Source of the DNA: Pseudorhodobacter antarcticus
Lineage (GTDB): Bacteria > Pseudomonadota > Alphaproteobacteria > Rhodobacterales > Rhodobacteraceae
Direction of reading: 5' to 3'
DNA: 50,185 nt
NCBI GenBank assembly: GCA_945862435.1
Contig: CAMAXX010000020.1
Coordinates: 1-50,185, forward strand
The position numbers and the translations under genes are program-made. This document shows positions 27,029-36,631 of the stretch, piece by piece; position 1 is the stretch's first letter, and every line of letters starts with the position of its first letter. The notes below the pieces were generated by a model. It worked only from the letters and a program-made list of their open reading frames with translations. It was not told the DNA's origin and ran no database searches.

Positions 27029-28281
27029 TGGCGGGCCTCCCGCTCGCGCAGACTGCCTGCATCGGGGCCAAGGTCTGCGCCGTGACGGTTTGGGGGGCGG
27101 CGGGGCGGCAGCAAATGCGCAAAGCGGTCAAACAGCCCGCCCATGCCGCGCGGGGCGTAGAGTGTGACCGCCACGAAAGATAGGCCCAGCACCACCTGCC
27201 ACCAATCCACCCACTTCAGCGTGGCAAAGCCCAAGGGCACATCGGGGGCCGTGCCGCCCGTGAAATAGCTAGAGACAAGCGAGACGAACGCCGCCCCAAT
27301 CACCGCACCATACAGCCGCCCACGCCCGCCAATCGCCACCCACACCGCCAGATAAATCGACGCAATCGGCGCAATTTCGGCTGGGTTGATGATGCCCGCC
27401 TGCGGGTAATACAGCGCCCCCGCAATGGCGGCGATAACGGCGGTTAGGGTAAAGATAAACAGCTTATACCCTTCAACCGAATAGCCAAGAAACCGCAGCC
27501 GCTGTTCATCATCGCGGATCGCGCGCAGGGCTTGGCCGAATTTGCCCGACACAACATAGGCGGCCAGAACATAGCCCAGACCCAGCGCGAACGCCGATGC
27601 CCAAAAGAACCAGATCGAGATGACATCTTGGCTGATATGGTCAAGGTAGGGAATGTTTTGCAGGCCAGACAGGCCGTTATTGCCACGCAGGCCCGACTCG
27701 TTCTGAAACAGATACAGCGACAGCGCCAGCGTCATCGCTTGGGTCAGGATCGACAGGTAAACACCCGTCACGCGGCTGCGGAACGCCAGCCAGCCAAAAA
27801 CCAGCGCAAGCAGGCCAGGCACCAATACAACCAGCGCCAATTGGATGGGCAGCGAATGGGCAAACGTCCAGACCAGCGGCAAATCAGACGCGCCCACCAC
27901 GCCAAAGATTTGGTTCACCACGCCGGCCTGCACCTCTTGCGGCGTGGGCGGCAGGGGGGATGCCGCAAGCGATGCAACAACCACGCCTTGGGTGCGCGCA
28001 TACATCAGCCACATGCCAATCATATACCCGCCAAGCCCGAAAAACGCGAAATGGCCCAGCGACAGAATACCCGCATAGCCCCAGACCAGATCCATCGCGA
28101 TGGCAATTAGGCAAAGGGTTAGGGTCTTGCCCAAGGTTTTCACAAAGGACGTGGATACCAGATCAAACCCATAGGCCGATGACATGATCGTCACCAAAAT
28201 CGTGAACAGCGACAGCGCGGCCAGAAAGATCAAAACGCTGGGGTTTTTGGCAAGAAATCCTTGGGTGATAGTGGGGCGCAT
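27025..28281 (-). CDS. urtC: Urea ABC transporter permease UrtC
   Basis: 418 residues from ATG 28281; a TTG two codons upstream (28287) would give a slightly longer form. It is an inner-membrane permease of the LivM type with about ten hydrophobic segments, including DLVWGYAGILSLGHFAFFGLGGYMIGMW (about 64-91) and the conserved cytoplasmic ALRAIRDDEQRLRFLGY loop. It has a long periplasmic insertion (about 100-135) and a hydrophilic tail, both common in UrtC. Its start lies two bases beyond the urtB stop, so it is tightly coupled. Confidence 0.95.
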   Translation of the reverse strand: MRPTITQGFLAKNPSVLIFLAALSLFTILVTIMSSAYGFDLVSTSFVKTLGKTLTLCLIAIAMDLVWGYAGILSLGHFAFFGLGGYMIGMWLMYARTQGVVVASLAASPLPPTPQEVQAGVVNQIFGVVGASDLPLVWTFAHSLPIQLALVVLVPGLLALVFGWLAFRSRVTGVYLSILTQAMTLALSLYLFQNESGLRGNNGLSGLQNIPYLDHISQDVISIWFFWASAFALGLGYVLAAYVVSGKFGQALRAIRDDEQRLRFLGYSVEGYKLFIFTLTAVIAAIAGALYYPQAGIINPAEIAPIASIYLAVWVAIGGRGRLYGAVIGAAFVSLVSSYFTGGTAPDVPLGFATLKWVDWWQVVLGLSFVAVTLYAPRGMGGLFDRFAHLLPPRRPPNRHGADLGPDAGSLREREARQ

Positions 28282-28283
28282 AT

Positions 28284-30224
28284 TCAATCTCCCGCCGCGC
28301 GGCCCTTAAGGGCGATAATGCCCCTTGGGCGAATTTGGATGAACAGGATGATGAACAAAATCATATAGGTTTGGGCAGCAAGGGTGTTGGATGGGTTGAA
28401 CCATTCGATGCCTTTTTGCAAAAATCCAATCAGCCCAGCGCCTGCCAATGTGCCCCAGATATTGCCCACGCCGCCCACGACCACAGTCATAAAACTTTGC
28501 ACGATATAATCGCTGCCCAGTTCCGATGTGACCTTTGCAAACAGGCCAATGGCAACACCTGCCACGCCCGCAATGCCAGACCCAAGGCCAAAGGTCAGCA
28601 TGTTGATGCGCGCATTGTTGATACCCATGGATGCCGCCATCGCGGGGTTTTGGGTCACGGCCCGCACATGCAGGCCTAGCGAGGTGCGCTTCATCATCAA
28701 CAGGAAAAGTCCAAGGAATATCAACGCTATAACGAAAATCGCAATGCGGATATAGCTGATCGACACCACATCATTCAGCACAAACGCCCCGTCCAGCCAT
28801 GCCGGGGATGTCAGCGGGCGGGCCTGTGTGCCAAAGATATTCTTGAACAATTGTTGCAGCGCGATGGAAATGCCAAAGGTTGCCAGCAGGGTTTCTAGCG
28901 GGCGCTTGGCCAAGTGGCGGATCACAAGCCGTTCCAGCAGCACGCCCGCGCCAAAGGTAATGGCAAAGGCCAAGGGCAGCGCGACAATCAACGAAACTGT
29001 GTAATTAGGCACGAAAAGCTGCACCACATAGCCCGTATAGGCCCCCATTGTAATAAACTCGCCATGCGCCATGTTGATGACGCGCATCACACCAAAGGTG
29101 ATGGCAAGGCCAATGGCGGCAAGGAAATAGATCGAGGCAAGGGACAGGCCATCGAGTGTTAAATCAAGGGTTTGCATGGCGGCAAGGCGGGTTTCAACGC
29201 GCCCCAAGGCGGCCTTGGCTGCACTGGTGATCTGCGCGTTCGGCTGCATATAAACATCGGCAAAGCTGTGGGCGGCAAGGGCGGCTTCTACCTCGGCCTC
29301 GGTTGCGGCGGCGGGCACTTTGCCTGCGGCCTTTAGTGCAGAATAGGCGGCATCGCGGGCGGATTGCGTGCCAAGATCGGCTACTGAAATACCGCCGACT
29401 TGGCCATTTATAATGTTATATTCCAATGACCTACGCGCATCCTCCACTGTCAGGCGGGCGGGGGCAAGGCTTGCCGTGACCAGCAAATCATAGGCTTCGG
29501 TTGCGGTGATATCGCGGCCGATTTCCAGTGCTTGGGCGATGTTTGCGCCTTTGGGTGGGGTGGCAAATGCCTGCCGCGAGGTGGCCAAAAGTGGGTTTAA
29601 TGCGGCGCGCAAATCCAGCCCGATATCGCTGCCAAAACCATCAATCGCGGCAATGCGCGCGGCTGGGTCTGGGTCGAATTGCAATGTAAGTAAACGTTCA
29701 AGCCGTTGTTTCTGCGACAAAATATCTGCGTCCCCCTCTCCCGCAATAGCTGCGCGCAGGGCGGGAAGGTGGCCTTCTTCGGGGGCGCGGGCGATGGCGG
29801 TTAGCGCCTCTAACCGCCGCGCTGGGTTGGGGTCTGACAGTTGGAATTGCACCAGGGCCCCTGCGATCAGACCGCGCACGCCTGAATTGGGCTTTAGTTG
29901 AGTGATGTCCACTTTCGCGGCACTGCCTGCGGGCGCGCCTGCAAGATCGGTCAGGGCCCAAGCATCCCCTTGTTCTGCAATGATAAAAAACCGGCCGTCC
30001 TTGCGCAGGCCAAGCCCCTTTTCTGCCCAAGCAGACAAGACGGCAGCGGCGGCAGGATCGGCTGTGGCGGTGATGGCCGCAATGACAGGGCCGATGGTTT
30101 GGCGCGAGGGTTTGGCGATGGCATCGGCGTTTTGCACCATGACTTCGAGCAGGGTTTGGGCGGCAGCAATAGTGCCAAAACAAAGACTAAGGCCAAGGGC
30201 GAGGAGGGAGAGAAACTTGCGCAT
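28284..30224 (-). CDS. urtB: Urea ABC transporter permease UrtB
   Basis: 646 residues. The signal peptide (MRKFLSLLALGLSLCFGTIAAAQ) and a long periplasmic N-terminal domain (about 25-350), with repeated helical units, set UrtB apart from LivH. The C-terminal half is the LivH-type permease with GLAITFGVMRVINMAHGEFITMGAYTGY and the cytoplasmic loop HVRAVTQNPAMAASMGI. Together with UrtC it forms the urea channel. 161 bases containing a GC hairpin separate it from urtA. Confidence 0.95.
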   Translation of the reverse strand: MRKFLSLLALGLSLCFGTIAAAQTLLEVMVQNADAIAKPSRQTIGPVIAAITATADPAAAAVLSAWAEKGLGLRKDGRFFIIAEQGDAWALTDLAGAPAGSAAKVDITQLKPNSGVRGLIAGALVQFQLSDPNPARRLEALTAIARAPEEGHLPALRAAIAGEGDADILSQKQRLERLLTLQFDPDPAARIAAIDGFGSDIGLDLRAALNPLLATSRQAFATPPKGANIAQALEIGRDITATEAYDLLVTASLAPARLTVEDARRSLEYNIINGQVGGISVADLGTQSARDAAYSALKAAGKVPAAATEAEVEAALAAHSFADVYMQPNAQITSAAKAALGRVETRLAAMQTLDLTLDGLSLASIYFLAAIGLAITFGVMRVINMAHGEFITMGAYTGYVVQLFVPNYTVSLIVALPLAFAITFGAGVLLERLVIRHLAKRPLETLLATFGISIALQQLFKNIFGTQARPLTSPAWLDGAFVLNDVVSISYIRIAIFVIALIFLGLFLLMMKRTSLGLHVRAVTQNPAMAASMGINNARINMLTFGLGSGIAGVAGVAIGLFAKVTSELGSDYIVQSFMTVVVGGVGNIWGTLAGAGLIGFLQKGIEWFNPSNTLAAQTYMILFIILFIQIRPRGIIALKGRAAGD

Positions 30225-30341
30225 CTAAAGCCTTGATTTTCTATGTTTCTTGGGGCTGGAAAACGTATTTTTTGCGTATTTTTTGCGTATTGCATCCGTC
30301 CCTACATGGCGCGAGACAGACAGCGCGCGCGCGGGCCGATG

Positions 30342-30367
30342 TGGGGGGGGCATTTCTGCCCCCCCCA
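30342..30367 (-). promoter_or_regulatory. Strong GC hairpin between urtA and urtB
   Basis: A stem of 8 G (30343-30350) against 8 C (30359-30366) with flanking T-A and inner C-G pairs and a 6-base loop. Just after urtA it would reduce read-through into urtB and protect urtA mRNA, so more binding protein is made. The rest of the spacer contains an imperfect direct repeat (gtattttttgc twice). Confidence 0.6.
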
Positions 30368-30385
30368 AGCCTTTAGGACGAGCGG

Positions 30386-31663
30386 TTAGTAATTGGACGT
30401 CAACTGAACACAGGTCTTGGTATCGTTGTTATACATACCGCACCCTAGGCCAGGCCAATCGCTTTCCAGCACGGCCGATTCTGGCAGGAAGTCTGTCCAT
30501 GCATCGCCAGCTACAGGCTCGGTCTGGCTGACGATGTCAAACTGACCATCGGCACGAATTTCGCCGATCAGCACAGGCTTGGTCAGGTGGTGGTTTGGCA
30601 GCATCTTGGCGGTGCCGCCCGTAAGGTTTGGAACCTCTAGGCCATACATCGCGGTGCGCACGGCATCGACATCGGTTGTGCCAGCGGCCTCGACGGCAGC
30701 GACCCACATTTGGAAGCCGATCACGGTTGCTTCCATTGGGTCATTGGTTACGCGGTCTGGGCCAGCAAAGGCTTTCCACTTTTCGATAAACTCGGCGTTC
30801 ACAGGAACGTCAGCCGATTGGAAATAGTTCCAAGCCGCCAAATGGCCGACAAGGTTAGAGGTATCCAGACCCGACAGTTCTTCTTCGCCAACCGAGAAGG
30901 CAACGACAGGAATATCATCTGCCGAAATTCCAGCGGCAGCGAGTTCTTTGTAAAAGCCGATGTTCGCATCGCCGTTAATGGTGGAAATCACGCCCACCTT
31001 TTTACCATCAGCGCCCAAGGCCACAACGTCAGCCACGATTTTCGACCAATCGGAATGGCCGAAGGGGGTGTAGTTTACAAAGATGTCTTCTTTTGGAATG
31101 CCCTTTGAAATCAGATAGGCTTCCAGAATGTTGTTGGTGGTGCGGGGATAGACATAGTCGGTGCCCAGCAGCGCGAATTTCTGCACGCCCAGTTCTTCAA
31201 GGAAGTAATCCGTGGCGGGGATGGCTTGTTGGTTTGGCGCAGCGCCCGTGTAGAACACGTTCTTGGACGATTCCTCGCCTTCGTACTGCACGGGGTAGAA
31301 CAGCAGGCCGTTCAATTCCTCGTACACAGGCAGAACCGATTTGCGCGAAACGGATGTCCAGCAACCAAAGGTCACGGCCACGTTGGACACGGTCAGCAAT
31401 TCGCGCGCTTTTTCGGCAAATAGGGGCCAATCGGAGGCAGGGTCAACAACCACAGCTTCAAGTTGCTTGCCCAAAAGGCCGCCTTTTTTGTTCTGATCGT
31501 CGATCATCATCAGAACGGTGTCTTTCAGCGTGGTTTCCGAAATAGCCATCGTGCCCGAAAGCGAATGCAGAACGCCGACTTTGATCGTGTCTTGCGCCAC
31601 AGCGGCGCCAGACATGCTAAGGCCCAGACCAGCCCCCAGCATCATAGTTTTAAATGTTTTCAT
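30386..31663 (-). CDS. urtA: Urea ABC transporter binding protein UrtA
   Basis: 425 residues from ATG 31663, which has an AAAGGACAGG ribosome-binding site. The signal peptide is MKTFKTMMLGAGLGLSMSGAAVA. The mature protein matches UrtA: DTIKVGVLHSLSGTMAISE at the start, VTFGCWTSVSRKSVLPVYEE and LLFYPVQYEGEESSKNVFYTGAAPNQQ (the urea/short-chain amide branch of the LivK family), then ATDYFLEELGVQKFALLGTDYVYPRTTN. First gene of the urt operon. Its promoter must lie in 31664-32170; I found no clean sigma-54 site there. Confidence 0.97.
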   Translation of the reverse strand: MKTFKTMMLGAGLGLSMSGAAVAQDTIKVGVLHSLSGTMAISETTLKDTVLMMIDDQNKKGGLLGKQLEAVVVDPASDWPLFAEKARELLTVSNVAVTFGCWTSVSRKSVLPVYEELNGLLFYPVQYEGEESSKNVFYTGAAPNQQAIPATDYFLEELGVQKFALLGTDYVYPRTTNNILEAYLISKGIPKEDIFVNYTPFGHSDWSKIVADVVALGADGKKVGVISTINGDANIGFYKELAAAGISADDIPVVAFSVGEEELSGLDTSNLVGHLAAWNYFQSADVPVNAEFIEKWKAFAGPDRVTNDPMEATVIGFQMWVAAVEAAGTTDVDAVRTAMYGLEVPNLTGGTAKMLPNHHLTKPVLIGEIRADGQFDIVSQTEPVAGDAWTDFLPESAVLESDWPGLGCGMYNNDTKTCVQLTSNY

Positions 31664-32173
31664 TCCCTGTCCTTTCATAACGTCGTCCGCTTGGGAGGTC
31701 GCGGCGCGTTTAAGTTTGACAATGAACGCCCCAAAACAGCGCCCCTAATGAAAGGCGTTAACCCTTCCATTGGCTAGACCATCACCCTTGCTGCGGCGCG
31801 GCAACAAATGTCGTATCTGCCAGATCAGGAATACTGCACATGCAGCACAGCTGCCTGAAAAGTGGGCAGCCGCGGTGCATATTTGGGCAGAATTCTGGTG
31901 ATTTGGGGTGTTTTGTGGGACGAATCGTCATCTTATGTGCGATTTACGTCAAAACAGGCCGCCCAAATCTGTCAAAAGCCGCTATCTTGTGCAGGCGGAA
32001 GTTCGGGCACCTGCCAAACGAGCCTTGCGTTTGTCTGATTTTATATTCATATACATGAATTAGTGCTGATGTGAATTGTTTAAGCCATGTGGCCAGACGC
32101 TGCAAAAGATGCGCAGGGCTTTTCAAATTTACCCAAGCAGCCAAACCGCTTAACTCGCAACACGTAAGGATAT
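31664..32173. promoter_or_regulatory. Divergent promoter region urtA / persulfide-dioxygenase-like gene, with ATTC-N8-GAAT site
   Basis: 510 non-coding bases. At 32045-32060 the sequence ATTCATATACATGAAT is an inverted repeat fitting ATTC-N8-GAAT, the motif I recall for the sulfide/persulfide-responsive repressor SqrR of Rhodobacter (BigR relative). It lies 114 bases before the gene at 32174. No other gene or RNA is apparent in the region. Confidence 0.55.
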
Positions 32174-33082
32174 ATGATGGCCGCCACATTTGCCCCTATC
32201 CCGCAGGCAGTTGATTTGTCGATCAAGCCCGACGTGGCGGCCTTTTTCGACGCGCCGACCAACACCGTAACCTATGTTGCGCGCGATCCATCCAGCACCG
32301 CCTGCGCTGTCATCGATAGCGTGATGGATTTCGACTATGCAGCAGGGCGCATTAGCTATGCTTCGGCGGACGCGGTGATTGACTATATCCAGACACATGG
32401 TCTGACGCTGGAATGGCTGATTGAAACCCATGTCCATGCCGACCATTTGTCTGGCGCGCCGTATATTCAGGGTAAGCTTGGCGGCCAGATTGGCATTGGC
32501 AAGAATATTACGATTGTGCAGGATACTTTTGGCAAAGTGTTCAATGAGGGCACAGAATTTCAGCGGGACGGCAGCCAGTTTGACCGATTGTTTACAGACG
32601 GGGATACATATCAGATTGGAGGCATGACGGTGTTTGTCATGCACACGCCGGGCCATACGCCCGCCTGCATGACCCATGTGGCGGGGGATGCGGCCTTTGT
32701 TGGCGATACGCTGTTTATGCCTGACGGCGGATCGGCGCGGGCCGATTTTCCGGGCGGTGATGCGCGCACGCTGTATCGTTCAATCCAGCGGGTTTTGTCG
32801 ATGCCCGCCGAAACGCGCCTGTTTATGTGCCATGATTACGGCCCAAATGGGCGCGAAATACGCTGGGAAACCACTGTGGCCGATCAGCGCGCCCATAATA
32901 TCCATGTGCGCAGCGGGATCAGCGAAGATCAATTTGTCGCCACCCGCGAAGCGCGCGATGCAACGTTGGCAATGCCAAAGCTGATTATCCCAAGTTTGCA
33001 GGTCAACATGCGCGCGGGCGAATTGCCCGAACCCGATGACAGCGGCAAGCGGTTCTTAAAGGTGCCGATCAACGGGCTGTAA
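32174..33082 (+). CDS. ETHE1/Blh-like metallo-beta-lactamase-fold hydrolase (probable persulfide dioxygenase)
   Basis: 302 residues, cytoplasmic. The metal motif THVHADHLSG gives H86, H88, D90 and H91; HTPGHTPACM at about 157-166 and VGDTLFMPDGGSARADFPGGDARTLY at about 175-200 complete the ETHE1 pattern. ETHE1-type enzymes use a mononuclear iron to oxidise glutathione persulfide to sulfite. Bacterial Blh proteins of this branch are controlled by BigR/SqrR repressors. The ATTC-N8-GAAT site upstream fits this well. No rhodanese or sulfide:quinone reductase gene is adjacent. Confidence 0.88.
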   Translation: MMAATFAPIPQAVDLSIKPDVAAFFDAPTNTVTYVARDPSSTACAVIDSVMDFDYAAGRISYASADAVIDYIQTHGLTLEWLIETHVHADHLSGAPYIQGKLGGQIGIGKNITIVQDTFGKVFNEGTEFQRDGSQFDRLFTDGDTYQIGGMTVFVMHTPGHTPACMTHVAGDAAFVGDTLFMPDGGSARADFPGGDARTLYRSIQRVLSMPAETRLFMCHDYGPNGREIRWETTVADQRAHNIHVRSGISEDQFVATREARDATLAMPKLIIPSLQVNMRAGELPEPDDSGKRFLKVPINGL

Positions 33083-33291
33083 GCCCGCGCTGGCGGTCAT
33101 TGATTAAAATTGCTGCCTTCGGGCACGCGGCAGATGAGGGATTTTCAGGTTCGCGGTGATTTTTTGGGCCTGCGGTCAGTTTTGGTCATGTCACACGTCC
33201 GTGCCGCCCCTAGTGCTCGTTTAGGCAATCTTGCACAAAATGGCCGCTGCGCGGTGGCCATCGGTGCCATTCAAAGCGAACATCAGCACAC

Positions 33292-33945
33292 TCAAGTGGC
33301 TAATAACGCACCAAGGGTTTGCGCCATCATGGCGGCAAAGGAATCTAGACCCTGTGCATTAAAATGCGTGCCGTCCCTGCGGAATTCGGAGCCAAGCGTA
33401 TCGGTGTTGGGGCCGGCAATGCAGCCTGGTATTTTGGTCAAAACAGCAGTTTGCGCGGCTAACATTTTGTCGCTGGTTTGATCTGCGCGGTAAGACGCGC
33501 GGCAAATGATCCAAGGCACAGGCAAAATACAGGCAACGGCGCTGTGCAATGCGGTCAGCCTTTCAGCATAGTCCGCCTGCGAGGTGCCCAGCAGCGTATC
33601 GCGCTCGCCCTGATGCCAGACAATATGCGTCACCCGTCCGCCCAATTGCGGTAGAGAGTCCAATAATGGCTGATGCAGCCGTCCATTCGGCGCCCAATCT
33701 TCGACTGATGTCCCGCCAACCGCATGCAGCGTCAAACCCAGCGTGCCGCCTTGCTTTTGGTGCAAAATCTCGGCCACGCGCGGCCAGATTGACCCTTGCT
33801 GCCCCGTGCCGCCGTAAATTGGATCGGCCATCGTCAATTGGGTATTGGCACCGCCATCGACCCAACCGTGATGCGACGCTGATTTGCCATCGCCATGATT
33901 TGCGACATTAGATTGCCCCAGCACCAAAAGGTGAAGCGCCCTCAT
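33292..33945 (-). CDS. SASA-type carbohydrate esterase (SGNH fold)
   Basis: 217 residues. LLVLGQSNVANHG at about 6-18 carries the nucleophile Ser12, VWHQGERD at about 109-116 is the block found in sialate O-acetylesterase-like proteins, and RRDGTHFNAQG near the C-terminus supplies the Asp/His pair. No signal peptide is evident, so it may act on nucleotide- or lipid-linked sugars in the cytoplasm. Its start overlaps the glycosyltransferase stop (33942-33945), and both face away from the CDP-sugar operon. It probably trims O-acetyl groups of the surface polysaccharide or its precursors. A 209-base gap to the hydrolase gene shows nothing notable. Confidence 0.75.
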   Translation of the reverse strand: MRALHLLVLGQSNVANHGDGKSASHHGWVDGGANTQLTMADPIYGGTGQQGSIWPRVAEILHQKQGGTLGLTLHAVGGTSVEDWAPNGRLHQPLLDSLPQLGGRVTHIVWHQGERDTLLGTSQADYAERLTALHSAVACILPVPWIICRASYRADQTSDKMLAAQTAVLTKIPGCIAGPNTDTLGSEFRRDGTHFNAQGLDSFAAMMAQTLGALLAT

Positions 33946-35228
33946 GCTGCAGTGCGCCTAAAGAGTTTCTTTATCTTTCTCAGAAGACCCGTTTTGCGCG
34001 CGGGCGATCGCTGCACAGGCGCCGGTTGCGCAGTGGCCGGTTGCGCAGTGGGGGGGCCCGAGACAAAAAGCAGAGTTTTGGGATTGACCGCAACGTTATT
34101 GGGTACGGGACCAGCACCCGTGCGGAAATCTTTGGCCAATCTTGCCTTGACCGTGAACATCTTGTTGTCTTGCTGTGCCACCTGACGCACCGTTTGCGCG
34201 TCAAGGCTATCTACAAAAGATTTCTCACCCGCGTTATCGTTAGAAGTGGCAACCGCCCGCAAGGCATCGGCAACAAATCTTAGCCGCGGCTCGATTTGCG
34301 CTCGTAGCGGTGTTCCAGCGGTAAACAGATCAAAAAAGGCCATGACTTGCGCCGTCATTGCGCCTTCTTTTGTCGCCGCTGCCAAAGCTTCGGCCCTTTT
34401 CGCAGGGGCACCGCCTAGGGTTTTAATGATGCACTGGCTAAGCATCACAGATGCCACGCCATGGGCCTTTTCCATGTCCAGCGCGCAATGATGGGCAACA
34501 TCGGTTTGGATTTGATCCAGCATGGTCATGAACTCAGCTGGCCGATTTATAAAGATAAACCGATCACTTGAACGCAAATAGGTGTGATTAAAATTGCGTG
34601 TGGCGATAAAGGTGATTTCCGGCACGGCGATCAAATTGCCCGCCAGAACATCATGCAAGCCAACCCCAAAGTCAAAAAATTTGGGCAAGAAAACTTCTTT
34701 GGCGCGTTGGTAGCGTTCGATCAAATGGGAACGGCGCGTTACGGCATATGTCGTAGAAAAGGAATAGGCCGCATAAGTTTGCGCGCGGATTTGGGCAGAT
34801 TTTCCGCGCAAGGTATGGTTTGCGGTCAATCCCGCAGTTAAATCTGCCTCGGCCCGCAACATCAGTTTCAAGGTGGCCCCCATGGCCGTTGTGGCGGAGG
34901 CATCGGCGCGCAGCAGATCCTCGGCGCGGCCCAACGCATCCATTAGGGGATAGTCATCATCCGATCCCATGATAAAGAACTCGTCCTCTTCGGCCTGCAA
35001 AACGGCCAATATGCGATCAAAAAACGGCAACTCGTAGGAAAATTGTCTGTAGTCAATCTGGATGCGCAGATCTTGCGACTGCGCAGCCGCCTTGTTCTGC
35101 GCGGCGAAGTCGCCAGAGCTTCCATCGGCGATGATCACACGTGCATCTGGGTGGAAGCTGTCTAAATAGGCAATAACCGAACGCAACGATTCGGGGCGAT
35201 TGCGTGTAGGGATCAAAAGTCGGGCCAA
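33942..35228 (-). CDS. TIGR00180-type glycosyltransferase
   Basis: 428 residues. MARLLIPTRNRPESLRSVIAYL opens a GT-A fold of the GT2-like TIGR00180 group; IMGSDDDYPLMDAL (about 88-101) holds the DxD-type metal site. A long helical C-terminal half follows and ends in a proline/alanine-rich tract (PTAQPATAQPAPVQ) and a basic tail LLRKIKKLFRR, which may attach the protein to the membrane. Part of the Pro/Ala tract is encoded by a duplicated 15-bp unit (34021-34050). The gene is divergent from rfbF and followed by the esterase gene. Donor and acceptor sugars are unknown. Confidence 0.8.
   Translation of the reverse strand: MARLLIPTRNRPESLRSVIAYLDSFHPDARVIIADGSSGDFAAQNKAAAQSQDLRIQIDYRQFSYELPFFDRILAVLQAEEDEFFIMGSDDDYPLMDALGRAEDLLRADASATTAMGATLKLMLRAEADLTAGLTANHTLRGKSAQIRAQTYAAYSFSTTYAVTRRSHLIERYQRAKEVFLPKFFDFGVGLHDVLAGNLIAVPEITFIATRNFNHTYLRSSDRFIFINRPAEFMTMLDQIQTDVAHHCALDMEKAHGVASVMLSQCIIKTLGGAPAKRAEALAAATKEGAMTAQVMAFFDLFTAGTPLRAQIEPRLRFVADALRAVATSNDNAGEKSFVDSLDAQTVRQVAQQDNKMFTVKARLAKDFRTGAGPVPNNVAVNPKTLLFVSGPPTAQPATAQPAPVQRSPARKTGLLRKIKKLFRRTAA
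34021..34050. repeat. 15-bp tandem duplication in the glycosyltransferase gene
   Basis: GCCGGTTGCGCAGTG occurs twice in succession and encodes part of the ATAQP-type tail. The unit is a multiple of 3, so copy change keeps the frame. Confidence 0.75.
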
Positions 35229-35453
35229 AATTGCCTCCTGAAAATTGTTTGTCGCTGCGCCAAAGGAATACTAGAAAATGCGGTCGAATCGGCGCGCGCT
35301 ATAATATTAGGCTTTTACCCCGTCAGACCAATCTTTGAAAAGTCAAATTTATTGCAAGCGTCAGCCTGTAACGCCCGCTTTGCCTTGTGTGCCTGCCCCC
35401 ATGTTCCGCTAGAAGTCTTTGCGAAATGGCCTTTTGCTACCAGTTAGGGCGCG

Positions 35454-35853
35454 GTGCGCCGCGATACGCTATTGGCGCGCTATCGGTCTTTGGGGCAGGG
35501 TTATTGCGCTGGATTTATCCACACGTCGCCTTTTAGATCTGCGCCCGTTCAAAATCAATTTGCGCAGTTTTACGATTTGTTCCGCGAGGGAACACAGATG
35601 CGTCAAGATTACAGCCAAGCATTGCGCTATGTTGGAAAGCTGCTACTTTCTGGCCAGTCGTCGGATATGCAGGAAGGCAGTCGTAATCGTGAAACTGTTT
35701 GACTTGCTCGCCAAGGCGTTTTATTTCTCCGGCGCGCCACTGCCTCCCAAGACAGAGGTTCAATTGCAAGCGCGCATTGATGGCAAAGGCAAGTTTGTAG
35801 ATATAATTATTTTAGATACCGCAACTCTTTTAGAAAAGACGAAAACGCCGTGA
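35454..35853 (+). pseudogene. Possible broken gene upstream of rfbF
   Basis: Two overlapping frames look protein-like. Frame one (35454-35702) contains FAQFYDLFREGTQMRQDYS and ALRYVGKLLLSG. Frame two (GTG at about 35688 to 35853) reads KLFDLLAKAFYFSGAPLPP then [25 protein letters not shown], and its stop overlaps the rfbF start (GTGA). Together they could be one gene with a frameshift, or a short leader ORF for rfbF. I recognise no family. The stretch 35229-35453 is AT-richer and should carry the divergent promoters. Confidence 0.3.
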
Positions 35854-36617
35854 AAGCCGTTATTCTTGCCGGGGGATATGGAACCCGTATCTCTGAAGAA
35901 AGCCATCTGCGCCCAAAACCGATGATTACGATCGGCGGGCTTCCGATTTTATGGCATATCATGAAAACCTATGGCAGCCATGGCATCACTGATTTTGTGA
36001 TTTGCTGCGGTTACAAAGGCTATATGATAAAAGAATACTTTGCCAATTACTTTTTACACATGTCCGATGTCACGTTTCACATGCAAGACAATCGCATGGA
36101 AGTGCATCGGCAAAAGGCCGAACCTTGGACGGTCACTTTGGTGGACACGGGCGAAGATACGATGACAGGCGGTCGGATCAAGCGCGTCGCTGACTACATC
36201 GATGGGACATTTTGTCTGACCTATGGCGATGGCTTGGCGGATGTGAATTTGGCCGAACTCACTGCTTTTCATGCCAAAAGTGGGCGGCTCGCAACTGTAA
36301 CAGCCGTGCGCCCTAGTGCAAGATTTGGCGCTTTAGAGATTGAAGATGATCGCGTGAGCAGTTTCATCGAAAAGCCAGAAGGCGATGGCCGCTGGATCAA
36401 TGGGGGCTTTTTTGTGTGTGAACCGCAAGTGATTGACCGTATAGAGGGCGATCATATGCCATGGGAGCGTGCGCCGCTGGAATCGCTGGCTGCTGATGGC
36501 CAGTTGTCGGTGTATAAGCACAGCGGCTTTTGGATGGCGATGGATACGCTGCGCGATCGCACGACGCTTGAATCGATTTGGGAATCGGGCGAAGCGCCTT
36601 GGCGGGTTTGGTCGTGA
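35850..36617 (+). CDS. rfbF: Glucose-1-phosphate cytidylyltransferase
   Basis: 255 residues with a GTG start. The first stretch [22 protein letters not shown] (3-24) is the signature of RfbF/DdhA, which makes CDP-glucose from CTP and glucose-1-phosphate. The later pieces [28 protein letters not shown] and [18 protein letters not shown] are also diagnostic. It is the first enzyme for all CDP-3,6-dideoxy and CDP-branched sugars. First gene of a seven-gene, mostly overlapping operon; the next start candidates lie at or just past its stop. Confidence 0.96.
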   Translation: MKAVILAGGYGTRISEESHLRPKPMITIGGLPILWHIMKTYGSHGITDFVICCGYKGYMIKEYFANYFLHMSDVTFHMQDNRMEVHRQKAEPWTVTLVDTGEDTMTGGRIKRVADYIDGTFCLTYGDGLADVNLAELTAFHAKSGRLATVTAVRPSARFGALEIEDDRVSSFIEKPEGDGRWINGGFFVCEPQVIDRIEGDHMPWERAPLESLAADGQLSVYKHSGFWMAMDTLRDRTTLESIWESGEAPWRVWS

Positions 36618-36631
36618 CCCTTGCCTTGCCA

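Noticed and set aside
31664-32173. Sigma-54/NtrC site for urtA
   Set aside because: Some TGCAC-like words occur but no full TGGCAC-N5-TTGC or paired NtrC site could be found.
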